A stretch of DNA of 64,000 nucleotides from Apricaphanius iberus (GCA_028564705.1 JAPXFQ010001393.1:806001-870000), one strand, 5' to 3'. Shown: positions 1-12,059, numbered from the stretch's first letter. Notes: generated from the sequence alone by a model not told the origin. A program made the numbers and translations.

Positions 1-2811
1 ACAGGGAGATTTTGACAAGTACAGGGCGTTCACAGATTTAACAGAGGCGTCATCTGAATAATCGTTAAGGCTGCTGCACTGGAACATGCGGTTATGTTAC
101 TGACTAGTTCTTTCTGTCTGGACACAAAAAGAGACTGGAAACAGGAAAAAAATGGTTTAACCAAGAAATTTGGAATTCCAACTTTGGTAAATGACTTTCC
201 AATACAAGTAGAAGTAATATATTACGATAAATGATTTTTTATTGTTGTTGTTGAACATGGTTTGTTAATATGATCTGAAGGAATACATCTACAGTGCAGA
301 TCTTCTGTACATAAACCAGGCTGACGTTAGTACAGAGGTACAGAAAGATGAATAAAGACAATGGAGGCTGGTAATGTGAATGAAAGAGAAATGATTGGAA
401 TAATGGTTTAAAGCAGTGATGTCCAAAATCAGTCCTCCAGAATCGCCAACCTGCACATTTTAGATGTTTCCATGGTTCAGTATTCCGGAGTTAAAGGAAT
501 GTTCCACTAACTTACACTGGATACCATGCTGTGGAGCTAAATCAGCCGTAATAGTGGGCTGCTTTCTAAAAATGCAGGATACTGGCCCCTGAGGAGTGGA
601 CCTGCATTAAGACTGGCTGGACCTCAGAACCTAAGAAGATTACATAGATGGATTATAAAAGACATGAAAATAATGAGATAGCCTTTGTGCGTGAGAAGGA
701 TCGATGATCTCTGACAACCTCGCTGCTAGCTGCAAACAGCTAACCACATCTGGTTCCTCTACTGTGGAGATCCAAGAATCCTTCAAGTAAGGTTGTGTCT
801 ATGTAGAGATAAATGAACTTAGCATAAATAATATAAGGATTGTTTTGATCATCCATTTCACTGTTTTTGTAAGATTTCATTGTGCAATTATTTGGGTATA
901 AACAGTGTTTTTCTAAAGTTATCGACCGTTTGAAAGATTCATTTTATTGCTGCATCATGAGTTACTCCATCCCAATGGAGTTTTTCTTTGTTCTTTGTTG
1001 CTAAGCTAACAGAATGACCCTTAGCTGCACTACAAACATTATGTCCGCCGCATGTTGGATGGTGGAAATGTGCCTATCATTTCTCTTTCGTGCGGCTTTC
1101 TTTTGCAGAGTTCATAAACAATAAGGATTGCTATTTATGCTGTTCAAAATACAGATCAGCTTTAACATAGATGGTTTAAACACCTGAAAATAATCATATA
1201 AATTGTTTTTGAGACCGCCCCCTTTTAATATGCCAAAATACACAAGGGCGAGGCGAGGAGCCGCTGTTTATGGATCCCTCCGCCGTAGATAGACTATATC
1301 TGTAGCTCACCAAACCCCCAGTGCAGCGGTCCCAGCTCTACCAGGCCGAACACGTAATCCACTCTGTCCTCCGTCAGATCGGAGACTGTTATAGCAAACA
1401 GACTTGATGCTTCAATAATTATAATAATAATATTCAGAAAGGATCAAAAAGAGTTTCCTCTATGGTCCAATAGCTTTTATTACAATTTCTAGTTGATTAA
1501 CCAGAACAGATCAGTATCCATTAATATGCACCATTGACTGACCCCCTCTGGGAAGTACAAACACATTTTTATAGTTTTTCTCCAAAGACAAACACCATCT
1601 GCTTTAGTCCTTATTTTTCCTCCTCAGTCTCCCAGACGAGGTCATGGACACAATAAGCAAAGTCTGTTAAAGGTCCATCTGCAGAAAATAGATCTGTATA
1701 GACTGAGATTCAGATTGTTATTAAAACCCCAGGGTCAAAGTCATTGTTTCCCACAACAGAGACCATAATCCATAATCCACCGGCAGCTGCACTCTGGTCG
1801 CGCGTGAAAATGGCATATTTTAAAGCGTGGGCAGTTTCGCTTTGTACAAGCTTCAAGGTGCCAATGTGCACACGTACAGCTTCTTTGGTCGCTTTATCGC
1901 GTTTGGTGTGGACACACCGTTAGGTTGCATGGGCACCTGCATGATGTCCCGAGTGCCCTTTCTGAAATTTGTTTTTGGAGTGTGCCTCTCAACATCTGTC
2001 TGTGCCCATAAACATCAATATTTAACTATTAAAATAACAAAAAAAGTAGAAATAATAAAATATGAATTTAAATTATTATTGGGGGGGTTCAGAACTTGGC
2101 CCTCCAACTATCAAATTATGGCCAAGAATATGAAAGAATAGACCCGTTTGTGAAGATGATTCTGATGTTACATAACAATAACAATATGCTTTTTTTTTCA
2201 TTTGCTTGCAGTACTGGTTTCTAATCTACTGAAAACCGAATCATAAAATTATTTAAAAAAGCTGATTAGTATGAAATATTTGTCATTTTTGACAATTCAA
2301 CACTACATTTTTTTCTAATACGTACATTTTTTAGTCATTGTTATTTATTTCTACTAGTTTAAATTTCAAAACACTTTTTCACAAAGTTATCTTATATTTC
2401 ATGGTGTTTTTCCCAACGACTTATTCATTTTATAAGGACCTTTTTCATTTGAATGAGGGTACGATTGGTACGTCTGCCAATCAGGGTCCGAGGTTGAGAC
2501 CCGAGATTAGTTTTTTCACAATTTCACTTTCATATTATTTACCGTTTATTGTTTATTAATGTAGACATATTTCATACAGTTTTATTTATTACATTTTGAG
2601 CTCTTTGGTGTTCCATAATGGAAAGTCAGATGTGCCACAATTCGATAAATCCAAACATCCCAAAATGGATATTTATACACGTGAAAACGCTAATAAAACG
2701 TATCCAAATAAATATGCATTATGTTTATATATAAATGACTTATACTTAAATTAATATCTAAGATATCAAATGTATTTTATCAGTTTATTTAAAAAATCGA
2801 ATCCCTCAGAG
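1..2811. other. AT-rich intergenic DNA, no gene seen
   Basis: No exon-like segment recognised. A weak inverted similarity exists between 1215-1255 (TTTTAATATGCC) and 1795-1835 (GGCATATTTTAAAG), which may be the ends of a ~620-bp transposon. Confidence 0.5.
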
Positions 2812-3170
2812 TAGCTAACATTACTATAAAAAAGTAGAGTTTGCCCCTCTGAGCTGTTCTGATCTCATATTCCACGCCTAAAACTTTGCATGCTAGTAGT
2901 TCCCATTCACTTCCATTGGTTTATGCTAAGCTAAAGCAAACAGACTGCTACCAGATCAGGGTAATTACTGGGCTGGTTCCAAAATGCTGTTTTTATCACT
3001 TATCTAACTCTGAGGAAAATGGAGACAGACACTTTTTTATTTATTGGTGGAATATCCCTTTAAAGCTGCAGCTGAGTTGCTGTGGAGGTTAACCAATCAG
3101 ATATGAGGGATTATTTAGTAATAAACAGCTTCAAGATGAATGATTCCATCATGTACTTTATAAAACGAAT
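2812..3170 (+). repeat. Dispersed repeat, copy 1 (module A)
   Basis: About 350 bp is nearly identical to 31599-31950, from the shared GCTAACATTACTATA to TGTACTTTATAAAAC. It contains the phrase TGGTGGAATATCCCTTTAA. It sits directly past the 3' end of ccdc65. Probably an interspersed repeat or part of a small duplication; no terminal repeats or target duplication were identified. Confidence 0.8.
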
Positions 3171-3194
3171 CAGCTCCCAGCTATCCTACTGGTG

Positions 3195-3200
3195 TTTAAT
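3195..3200 (-). promoter_or_regulatory. ATTAAA polyadenylation signal of ccdc65
   Basis: On the minus strand ATTAAA lies about 80 nt after the TGA at 3278. This is the common variant hexamer, giving a short 3' UTR that would end just before the dispersed repeat at 2812-3170. Confidence 0.5.
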
Positions 3201-3277
3201 GATCTAAAGCCAGAACCTCCGCCTGCATCAGGCCTCCATGGTTCTACTCCACCTGAAGCTTCTGGTTCTGATGCTCC

Positions 3278-6200
3278 TCAGGATTTGGAGATCCTGGGGA
3301 GGTGCAGCTTTGCTGATTGAGCCTCTTTCATGCCCATGCGCTGCCGGTCCGCGGGTCGCGGTGCGGAATCGACTGGGACCTGGAGAACCGGCAGCGGATC
3401 GGGATGTCCCTGGAGGTCATGGTGCTGATCCAGGAGGGCCTGCAGCTGCTGGTTCTCCTGCCTCAGATCCTTTCTTTGCATCCTCAGAGCTTCTCTGTGC
3501 AGCAGGGCGGCGTTGAGGCGCTGCTGCAGCCCCTGGACCCCCTGGACCTCCTGGAACCAGGATAACAGCTGCTGTCAGGGTTTGACTCACGCTTCAGTCC
3601 TGAAGGTCCATCCAGGTCCACCTACCTGCTCAGCTCTGGTCCTCAGCCGTCCGTCCTCCACTGGTAAGTGTAGCTTGACCTCCATCTTGTGGCACAGCTC
3701 TTCCAGCTTCAGAAGCCTCTCGCCCTGAAACAGCAGAGCAGAAGATGGAGGAGAAGACCTCCAGGTCTGACGGTGGGACTCTGGTTAGGGAGGTCCTACC
3801 TTGGAGATTACCGCCTGGAGGTTCTTGGTGGCGGCATGGCCCTGGAGGCTCAGGTCAACCAGCTTCTTCTTGGCTTCCTGACGATCTCGGGCCAGCTGGT
3901 CCTGGAGCTGGAGAGACTGCTGGTGGAGCTTAAGATTGGTGGAGGTCAAGTCCTGCTTCAGCTTCTCAGCTTCAGCTTGATGGGAGGGGATCTGGTTCCT
4001 CAGCTGGCAGGATTGGTCCTGATGGAGGAGATGGGCTGGGATGAGAATCGGCAGGAACGGGTCCAGAAGAAGGACCGTTTGGACTCTGTGGTACCTTCAG
4101 CCTCTTGACTTTCCTCAGCTCGGTGCTGATCTCCTGCTGCTCTCTGGACATCTGCTGGTCCAGCCTATCCAGGTGGTCTCTGATCTCCTGCAGAATGTTC
4201 TGGCTCTGAACCGGACCCTCGGCCAGCATGTCTTTCTTCAGAACGTCCTACAGGCAAAGACAGAGCTCAGCTGAGACAACCGGAGACAACCAGAGGACAG
4301 GTGGACAGGTGTGTGTTGGAGGTACCAGATCGAGGTCCGTCTTCTGTTTGTAGTCCACCACCTGCTGCTGGACCTCCTGGAGGGACTCCAACATCACCGC
4401 ATGGTGCATCTGGGCCGGCAGGTCCAGGTCCGCCAATTTGTGGTTCGGGTGCTGGAGGTCCATCAACATGGTGTCCCTGAGGACACCAGAGAGGCTTCAG
4501 CACCAATGGGTCCAGCAGCAGAATCCGCTCAGCGGTTATTGTTTTATGTTGAGGCAGTGGGGAGCGTTACTCATACAGTAACTTGTAATCCAATGTAGTT
4601 ACTATTCAAATAATCAATAAAGTAATTAAGTTCCCCCCTTTATTATAACAAACTATCTGTGTTCCAGTCGGGTTTCACCTGGGTTTGATCAGCGCCGGGG
4701 CTCCAGAACCAAGGAACCCACAAAAATTAGGAACAACCCTGAGTATCTATCCTGGGAATCCAGAGGTCTCAGAGAGCCGTTTGGGTTTTCTCTGCGAGAC
4801 GCTCTGGCATCCAGCAATGATACCACATTATGTGAGGAACTCTGGGAACCAATCAAATCGGTGTATTTGATGTAGGCGGGCCAGAAAGAATCTTCAGTCA
4901 GAGGCGTTTTTAGTTTGGCTGCAACACAGACTGCTACAGGAAATCCTTTCTCCCCACAGCCATCATGGTCTACAACAACAACTTCTTAAAGGATGAATTT
5001 ATATGAGCTACAACAAGACGTGGTTTCCCTGTGGGATCATTAAAGGACAACTAAGCCCCAAATCAACTTTTTGTAGCTTAGAAACAGCATAAATATGTTT
5101 CTTATAGTGCTCTCAACATGTCCTGGTCCTTTGTTTTTGACATTTTAGTGCTAATTAGATAAAATCTCACTTTTGAACCAAAAACTGTCTGTGTGGCGCC
5201 ATCTATACATTTTCGGTTGCACTACATTTGGATTTCATTCCTGTCCTCCCCATTTGCTCTGGTAGCTGTGTGACGTGATTTTGTGCTGTGACGTCCGTCG
5301 CTCTTCCGCTTGCTATAAAAGCAGCACTACACCCCCCCATAGCCCCCCACCCCCCGTAGCGAGTTGGAGTTGGAATAGTGAGCGAGCGTTTTACTTCTAC
5401 TTGGAAATCTGCCTCTTTTTTTTATCACATCTTTTATCCAGAATCAGAGTTCACCCTTCATCTTCGTTCAAGTGAGTTTCTGCTACTTGTTGTTCCTAAG
5501 GTTCAAACAGAGCTGGGGAAGCTTTGCTGCTCCAACCATAAGGAAACTGTTACAGAATCATTCAAATATTAATAACTTGGTTTCTTTGAGCAGATTGAAG
5601 ACTCTGATTAGGTCAGTCGAGTCTCGATTATCTATGTCTGTGTATGTTTTAACTGATTTTATGTGGAAATTGATCTAAATTATGAATGTATGTATAATGT
5701 AACTTGTACTGTTGATCTGTCTGTCATGTAAAAGTGATGGTGTATCTCATTGGGACGGAGCTGGTTAAATAAAGGCCAAATCAAATAAAATGAAGGGTTG
5801 TGGTGGTGCTGACTGACCCCTGGCAGCGGCTGGTGGAGCTGAGGTCCTGCAGGCTGCTCTCCCACATCTGCTGCAGACCCAGCAGGCGTTTCTGCTGCTG
5901 CTCCCACAGGTACTCCACCTGCTGCAGGTGGCTCCGCTGCACCTGCTCCGCCCGCTGCTCCCCCTCCTGCAGCTCCCGCCTCAATCTCTGCAGCACAGAC
6001 CAGGGTCAGGGTGAGAAGGCTTCACCAGGCAGACCTGGCCGGAGCCGCTCACCTGGATCACCAAGTCCAGCTCGTCCAGCGTCCTCTCCGACGTCTGCTG
6101 GAGCACCTCCACCTCAGCCAGCTGCTGGCTGTCCTGGGCCTTTCGCCGGATCTTCCTCCAGTTGTCGGTGAGCTTCTGCTGGTTCATGGCCGTCTTCCCC

Positions 6201-6423
6201 TGCTCCCTCTGGAGCTTGTCCTGGTTTGGGTCAGGACCGGGTCAGAAGCAGCCTCTCTGAGGCACCGTGTGTCCTCCTCTGGGCTAGATGTTACCTTCAG
6301 GTACAGTGTGAGCGTCTCCTCCTTCTTCCCGGCCATCTCCTCCTCAGCCTGAGCTCTCTGCTGCAGCTGCAGGAGTTTCTCCTCCTCTGTCACCTCCTCT
6401 CCCTTCACTCCTTTCCTCGGCAT
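3278..6423 (-). CDS. ccdc65: Dynein regulatory complex subunit 2 (CCDC65-like), 8 coding exons, complete
   Basis: The family is a coiled-coil subunit of the nexin-dynein regulatory complex (N-DRC) that links doublet microtubules and tunes dynein in motile cilia and sperm flagella. I assembled exons 6295-6423, 6053-6220, 5818-5987, 4326-4476, 4095-4247, 3800-4018, 3626-3724 and 3278-3571. All introns are GT-AG and the frame is open throughout: 1383 nt, 460 codons plus TGA. The N-terminus MPRKGVKG, then EEEKLLQLQQRAQAEEEM, then MNQQKLTDNWRK match DRC2, as does the late block AVISKGERLLKLEELCHKME. The C-terminal exon has the ENQQLQALLDQ heptads of the NYD-SP28-associated region. The length fits DRC2 (about 480 aa), not DRC1 (about 740). 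The ATG at 6421-6423 is the first in the exon and begins the conserved N-terminus. Oddities: exon 4 is diverged and seems to lack about 40 residues, and the last 45 residues do not resemble the family. Introns are 54-78 bp except intron 3 (1341 bp). Confidence 0.85.
4540..5780. repeat. Repeat-like filling of ccdc65 intron 3
   Basis: The only long ccdc65 intron holds several interspersed-repeat-like stretches, including a block from 5040 (AAAGGACAACTAAGCCCCAA) and a C-run near 5330-5356. No open frame with similarity to a known protein was seen. The high AT content contrasts with the GC-rich exons on both sides. Confidence 0.4.
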
Positions 6424-7020
6424 GACTCCTCCGTTTCCTAGGAACAAGAAGAACGCAGCAGAACTTCTCCAGGGATTATGGTTCTTTGTGTTTGAACAGA
6501 ACTGTTTACATCTCTGCTAATAGCAGCTTTTCTATGCCATACTTTTGACTTTTACTGTAGTAAGATCACTATGAAGTATCACTACTTTTATTTGAGTAGT
6601 GGATGAAGAACGAACATGTTTTAACATAAACTACACCAGACAAACTCCTATAGTTTATTAAAGATATCTCCTATTTATACACCAGCTTTGTTTTTTATAT
6701 TTTAATATTCTGTCATTTGAACTTGTTGCATTATGAGACCAAGTGGGCGTAAAGCGCGGCAACATCTGTGGCAGCCATTAGCAACCAGCGACAACAACGG
6801 TTGGAAAGCAGGTAACAGAAAACGCGTTAATCTGTTCTGTTTGAGCTGAGATAAACGGTCCTGTGTCCATTTATCTACCCGGATACACATGAAGAAGCTC
6901 ATCTGATTGGACCAGGTCAGCCTTACCTGTTCTTTCCACAGATTCACGGGAAACAAACGATCAGGCCGTTATAGCTTCCGTGGTGGTGCTGCGTCTCCAT
7001 AGCAACCACTTCGACCGCCG
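6424..7020 (-). other. ccdc65: ccdc65 5' UTR: non-coding exon 1 and start of exon 2
   Basis: On the minus strand a strong donor (GAACAG followed by GTAAGG, boundary at 6927) pairs with an acceptor ending CCTAG (boundary at 6437), 14 nt before the ATG. This implies a 5' UTR intron at 6438-6926 and a non-coding first exon from 6927 to an unmapped start near 7000-7020. Splice signals are visible in the sequence; the transcription start is inferred. Confidence 0.6.
6993..7006. promoter_or_regulatory. RFX-type X-box in the ccdc65 promoter
   Basis: The 14-mer GTCTCCATAGCAAC reads as a near-palindromic X-box (GTYNCC, AT spacer, RGYAAC half-sites). RFX factors bind this motif upstream of ciliary genes. 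It lies about 65 bp upstream of the exon-1 donor, where a core promoter is expected. Motif match is seen; binding and function are inferred from the family role of DRC2. Confidence 0.65.
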
Positions 7021-7030
7021 GTCACGTGAC
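7021..7030. promoter_or_regulatory. Palindromic E-box GTCACGTGAC
   Basis: A perfect 10-bp palindrome with a CACGTG core lies 14 bp from the X-box in a locally CpG-containing stretch. USF/MITF/TFE-type bHLH factors bind this core. It may be part of the ccdc65 promoter; only the motif is seen. Confidence 0.4.
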
Positions 7031-7039
7031 GAAACATTA

Positions 7040-7604
7040 AAAAGAAAGAAGGAACGCGGCGTGTTTTGGTTTACTCTCACGAGCTTCGGTCTGAACTACT
7101 ACCTAGTCCCGATGTTATCATTTTGAAGTTATATAATCCGCTCATTTGAATTATATTCATGAAAGCTCCGGTGTTGGGACTTTCTGTGCTACCTGTGCTA
7201 CCAGTATGTCCTCCCGTCATGTTTAACCATAGACTGTAAAAAAGACCGATGTGGTATGCGGTCACAAAGCAGAGCAGCCATTGTGTTTAACCGGCTGCTT
7301 CCCCCAGTTAAGGACAGCTCGTTTCCTTCTATACCTGCGGTGAGATAGGGCTCTCTCACAGTCTTTAGTTCTTATTAAAATAAAATAAAATAAAATCATA
7401 TTTATAAAATTTGAACGTACTGGCATTTTTTTCACAACGTGAACATTGAGAACAAACACAGCTGGTGGAATAACTTGTTCACTGCATTGTACCACTCTAT
7501 TCTTTTGTGTTGCTTTGACTTTCGGCCTTCTGGATTATGTAGGCCTACATTTGAAAATGTGTGTCTGAACGAGGACGTGTGATGTGGCGATTTTTGTCTG
7601 AGGA
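7040..7604. other. ccdc65 upstream region
   Basis: No coding exon seen on either strand. It may contain further ccdc65 regulatory sequence. A (TAAAA)n stretch lies near 7377-7396. Confidence 0.5.
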
Positions 7605-7922
7605 GATCTGACAGGATTAGATGTGAAATGAGGAAAAAAAATCATGTTTAGTTCGGAGGTACGAAGGCAGTGTTTGGCAGCCCGATCCATCAACCTTTCA
7701 GTCAAGTTTCATCCTGCCACTGTGACTGAAATCCATCCATCCATTTTCTGAACCGCTTATTCCTCCAGGGGTCGTGGGGGGGCTGGTGCCCATCTCCAGC
7801 TATCAACGGGCGAGAAGCGGGGTACACCCTGGACAGGTCGCCAGTCCATCACAGGTGACTGAAATCAGTTGCTCAATATGTGTGAAAGTTGGAGAGAATC
7901 AGAAGTAAAAGTCTATGAGTGA
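7605..7922 (+). repeat. Dispersed repeat module B, copy 1, with an inserted short element
   Basis: The sequence either side of the insert at 7733-7855 matches 32245-32430 in the same orientation, beginning TCTGACAGGATTAGATGTG and ending near AAAAGTCTATGAG. Removing the insert and one copy of its flanking 10-bp duplication restores the arrangement of the other copy. Confidence 0.8.
7733..7855. mobile_element. 123-bp short retroelement or LINE 3' end with 10-bp target duplication
   Basis: The segment from CCATCCATCCATTTTCTG to CCAGTCCATCACAGG is flanked by TGACTGAAAT on both sides (7723-7732 and 7856-7865). The ATCC repeats at one end are typical of LINE-mobilised tails, so the element likely reads on the minus strand. 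A related copy is at 47935-48068. The copy of the host repeat at 32245-32430 lacks it. Confidence 0.85.
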
Positions 7923-8637
7923 TATGATGATATGGTGAGTGGACATGGCTCTTTAAGTATTTATAGATTTACAATTAGGTATTTAGAGCTATATACAGCC
8001 TTACAAAAGTATTACATCTGGATTCATTCCCCTAAACAGCTAATTTAATAGAAAAAGTCAAACCCAGTTTATTTATGTAAGACATTTTAGCAACAATTTA
8101 GTTTAAAGACCATTACATCGTAACAAAATACACAATTAACATAATAGGAAACCATAAAGAGAAGTAATGGAAAGATGCAATCCAAACAAGAGTTCATGTT
8201 TTCCTGTGATTATTGCTTAAAAGGCTGGAATTATTATTACCCTTATTTCATGACTGGTTATCACTTTATATGTCAATATTTAACTGTGAAGAAAGCAAAT
8301 CATATGCAATTATATTAGTCAACTTACCTTGAAATACTCTGTTGCCTATAGCTCTATATCAGCGTTGGCCAAACTTATCTAGAACCTCTTCACAAAGCCT
8401 AAAAAGCAACATGTGGCTCCAAAGACAGCAGTTGCAGATCCATAATTTGAGTACAAAAGATGTGTTTACTTGTATGAAATGAAAGAAGGAAGGTTTGAAA
8501 TGGTTACATGTCAGCATAACAGTTTCTTCAGTTCAGTTTAAGGTTCTGTTTGTGATCCTTTCAATTAAATCAGATGATGATGGTTTCCATGTTTGACTTC
8601 ATCATCGATTTAAATCCAACAAATAAAGACCAACTTA

Positions 8638-9128
8638 AAGGCACAGTGTGTAATTTTTCGGCCAGTAGGGGGCAGTGCATACCTAAATTATCCCAAGCAT
8701 GCGGTATCTGTGTCTTCGAGTAAGAAACTCAACAACGGAGGTCCAACTAGTGCTGTTTTCCCTGAGAATGATTTATTTGCAGCAACATGACGAGCACATC
8801 AGTCTCTCTTTCATCGCTTTGAACTAGCGAAGAGGTAAAAATGTATTTATGGCAAAACTTTTTTGCATTTTGAGGGGAAATCAATGTTTTAATAGCGGGC
8901 GTGTTCCGTGCGCTTTGTCCGTCCGGGCTCTTGTAGAAGTAAAGACGTAATCTCATATGGTTTTCCCCTGAAAAGAGGACCCGCGCCTATGTATTTTAAA
9001 ACTGATTTTTAAAGTCATATTTTACAATATCGCCAATATTTTGCAATTAATGTGCTTTACATAATTATTACATAATATTTTAATGGCTATTTTCAAAGAT
9101 GTGCTGCAAAAACTACACACTGCCACTT
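8638..9128. mobile_element. 491-bp MITE, PIF/Harbinger-like (TTA target duplication)
   Basis: Left end AAGGCACAGTGTGTA pairs with the inverse of the right end (AAGTGGCAGTGTGTA, 3 mismatches in 15). Both sides are flanked by TTA (8635-8637 and 9129-9131). A 3-bp TTA duplication with short inverted ends is the PIF/Harbinger pattern. It contains no usable transposase frame, so it is non-autonomous. Confidence 0.65.
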
Positions 9129-10389
9129 TTAGTAACCTCATCAAAAATTCTTCTGTGATTTTGTAGCACAGCATTAATGTGGTTGTGAATAACCTTGCTG
9201 CTACAACAGTTTACTGCCATCCCATCAGTCTGTTGCGTCATCTTAGCATGGTTGATAGTAAGTTGGTGAATCTAGACTCTGAAGAGGTCAAACTTGAGGG
9301 AGCGAAGTGTGCTTCGTAGGTAGGCCTTTGTAGGGTTAGTTCCTCAGCCAATTGGACTTTTGGCCATGCTTTTGTTGAGCTGTGCAAATGCAAAGATTGT
9401 GCTCATTGTGTACTCGGATGATATTAACACACCCGATTGTAACCCTGCTAAATCAAACAGAAGGGCTTTCTGGCACCAGTAACAGTAGCTGCTGATGGTG
9501 GGCTTCACTGAATGGTGGCGCTATAGCAAAGCATTGATCCAGATGTTAATTAACCTCAGCCAGCTCCTCATCCATCACTCGCTCTGTTCCTCCATTGTTT
9601 CCATTGTTCCTCTGAGGATTACGCTGCTGATCCTGAACCAAGTCATTTCTCTCTTCTGTCCTTGTTTCAGCTTCACTTCTGCAGCTCATCACAGTTACAT
9701 ATTACATAGTTACATCTTTCATCCTGATTGGTTATCTGGATGTGATCAAACTGCACTTTTAGTCTACAAACATGAAAAGATTTTCTATGCTTCTAACAAC
9801 AGAGAAATCATTGTCTTTTTTATGTGTGAAAATATGGAATATAAAAAAACGGATCTAGAGGATGCTAACCAAAGATGTGTCAAATCATTTTCAATATCTC
9901 CTAGGGCTACATGTATTCACAGCTGGTTCTAAATGAGACGTACACATATTAGAATCTATCTTTCTGTGACGTCATAACAATGTCTTAATGTATTCATTAG
10001 ATTTCTCCTGTTATCTAATATTTCAGCTTGACTGAAATATAAACTATTTATTTTAAAATCTGAACGTAATTGACCCCTTGTTATACATTAAGACAGAATT
10101 ATGATAAACAAATAATCTTGAACAGACAGAAATCTGTAGAATGCTAATAACCATGGGCAGCGACAGAGTTTTTCTGTTTTCATGTTTTATTTTTGCCCAT
10201 CCAGTCATGTTCTTATAGGAATGCTGATTCTAACAGGCTGCTTTGAAAGAGACAGACAGACAGAGAGAGAAAGCAGCTCGCAGTAAGAACTAACTAAGTG
10301 GCTAACAAATGACTCCTCTGGGCATGACCAACCCTGCAGAAGCAGTTCGCTTCAGTGCAGACTGTGGCTCTAGCTGTCATTTTCACATC

Positions 10390-10390
<1 letters not shown>

Positions 10391-10414
<24 letters not shown>
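10391..10414. repeat. (GT)n microsatellite
   Basis: Twelve uninterrupted GT dinucleotides. Confidence 0.95.
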
Positions 10415-10422
<8 letters not shown>

Positions 10423-10644
10423 AAAATCCTCACGCTTGATTGGTTTACCAATGCACTGACATAGATTTATTGATGAACATCATGGTTTTATGTATTTTAA
10501 ATTGTTTCTCACAAGCCAACCTAGTTTCTATAGTCCTTATTGATATTTCAGCTTGACCCAAATCCTGATTCAAATGGTTCCAGAGACAACCTGAGTAGCA
10601 TCATTACATTCTTATCTAACAACAGAGACAGTAAAAACATTCAG

Positions 10645-10795
10645 CAGGTACGGTGATTGTCTTGCAATCCAGGGGGTCGCAGGTTCAATTCCAGGTTTCT
10701 CTGTACTTGAATGAATGGTTGAATATGGCTCCAGTGTAAAGCACTTAGAGTGTTCATTATGACTAGAAAACCACTACATAAGTCCAGTCCATCCA
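10645..10795 (+). mobile_element. Degraded tRNA-derived SINE
   Basis: A tRNA-like head contains a B-box GGTTCAATTCC at 10682-10692 and is followed by the fish SINE body (GAATGGTTGAATATG, GTAAAGCACTTAGAGTG). The A-box region is degraded. It is related to the copies at 37551-37810 and 53185-53476. Confidence 0.65.
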
Positions 10796-11261
10796 TTGAG
10801 GAACTGATTCTGGCTGGCAGTGTGAAACTAGACTGAAGGGAGCTTAGGGATGTTTGTGTAAAGTAGTCCACTAGTCAGTAGGTGTACATACTGACTTCCA
10901 GTATTCGGTCTATATGGTATATTTTAGTGATGTGCACCAGAATGTTTCTGCTGAGCTGTTATCTGCCTCTGCAGAAGACTGTTTCTGTGCATTGTGTTTG
11001 GATTGGTCGGCCATAAGGAGCTGCCTGGAGGAAGCTAACACGCTGTAACCCAGCCAGGCATTGAGCCAGGATCGCTATTAGCATCCACTGGGAAATAAGA
11101 TGTAAAGAGCTACGGTGCAGTGTGGGGGCAGATCTGGGGAAATAAGCCAACACTGGTGTGAAGCTGCCATCATCTCCCTGCACACATGCCACTGCCTCAA
11201 ACACTGCATATACTTCTGACTGCATGGGTAACGTTGTGTGGCACACAGCTGCTCATCGACA

Positions 11262-11262
<1 letters not shown>

Positions 11263-11298
<36 letters not shown>
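11263..11298. repeat. (AC)n microsatellite
   Basis: About 18 AC units. Confidence 0.95.
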
Positions 11299-11300
<2 letters not shown>

Positions 11301-12059
11301 CTGAAGTATTTCAGCTACTCTCACGTCTGAAACAGCGAGTGGCACACTCCTTTCATTCCCATCAGTATGGTTGTTGCTCTGTCACATAAACGATCCTCTC
11401 CTGAGGTTCTGTCAGTCAGGCCTGAACATCTGCTTTCATGCTCCCATCACATCTGCTGCTGCCATGTGACACCGAGGGATCAGTTGCATAGTTTCTCTGT
11501 TGTTGGATCAGAGCAGTGCTGGGTGGACAGATGCAAATACAATCACCGATCATTATCATTAACTCTGTTACAGGCAAGTTCTTTGTTTCTGTGAGATTTA
11601 ATCAATTGTAGCCTTTGTTGAGTCTTTTAACAATTCAGATATTCTTTGCTGTCTGGAAATTTCTGGAATTTGATTTACGTTATTTCCAAGTCTGGACAAA
11701 TATTGAAAAAGAACCTAAAAAAGCAGCTGGGAGGTTCTGGAGGAGCTGCATAGATCAGCATCTCAGGTTGAACAATTTGTTCACAGAAGCTCTTTTAGTT
11801 GCAACACATCTGCCCTGTACTGACAGTGGCTGGAAATCATTTTCAACAAGGAAGTCATTCAAGGTGTTTTACATGAATCTGTGATAAAGAAACAAACAAA
11901 ACCTATGAAGCATAATGAGGCATGAAAACGATAAATACAACATTAGAGACACACAACATATGACATTCCAGCTATAATTAATCACTTACTCAAAGGCAGC
12001 ACTAAACCGTTTTTATCTTTACTTTACAGCAGCTCAGTGTTTCAGCAGCTCTGCAGTCA

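Noticed and set aside
3238..6441. Several plus-strand frames of 70-140 codons
   Set aside because: They are antisense shadows of the GC-rich ccdc65 exons.
9495..9932. 145-codon plus-strand frame
   Set aside because: No domain, signal or conserved block, and composition like the surrounding AT-rich DNA.
10645..10720. tRNA gene suggested by a B-box
   Set aside because: No cloverleaf could be made, and a SINE body follows. The same applies to the heads at 37810 and 53185.
11615..11700. IFFAVW after an acceptor-like TTCAG, resembling the end of the first cornichon helix
   Set aside because: No donor follows where the next exon would require one, and the sequence after Trp (KFLEFDL) does not fit the family. 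Probably chance.
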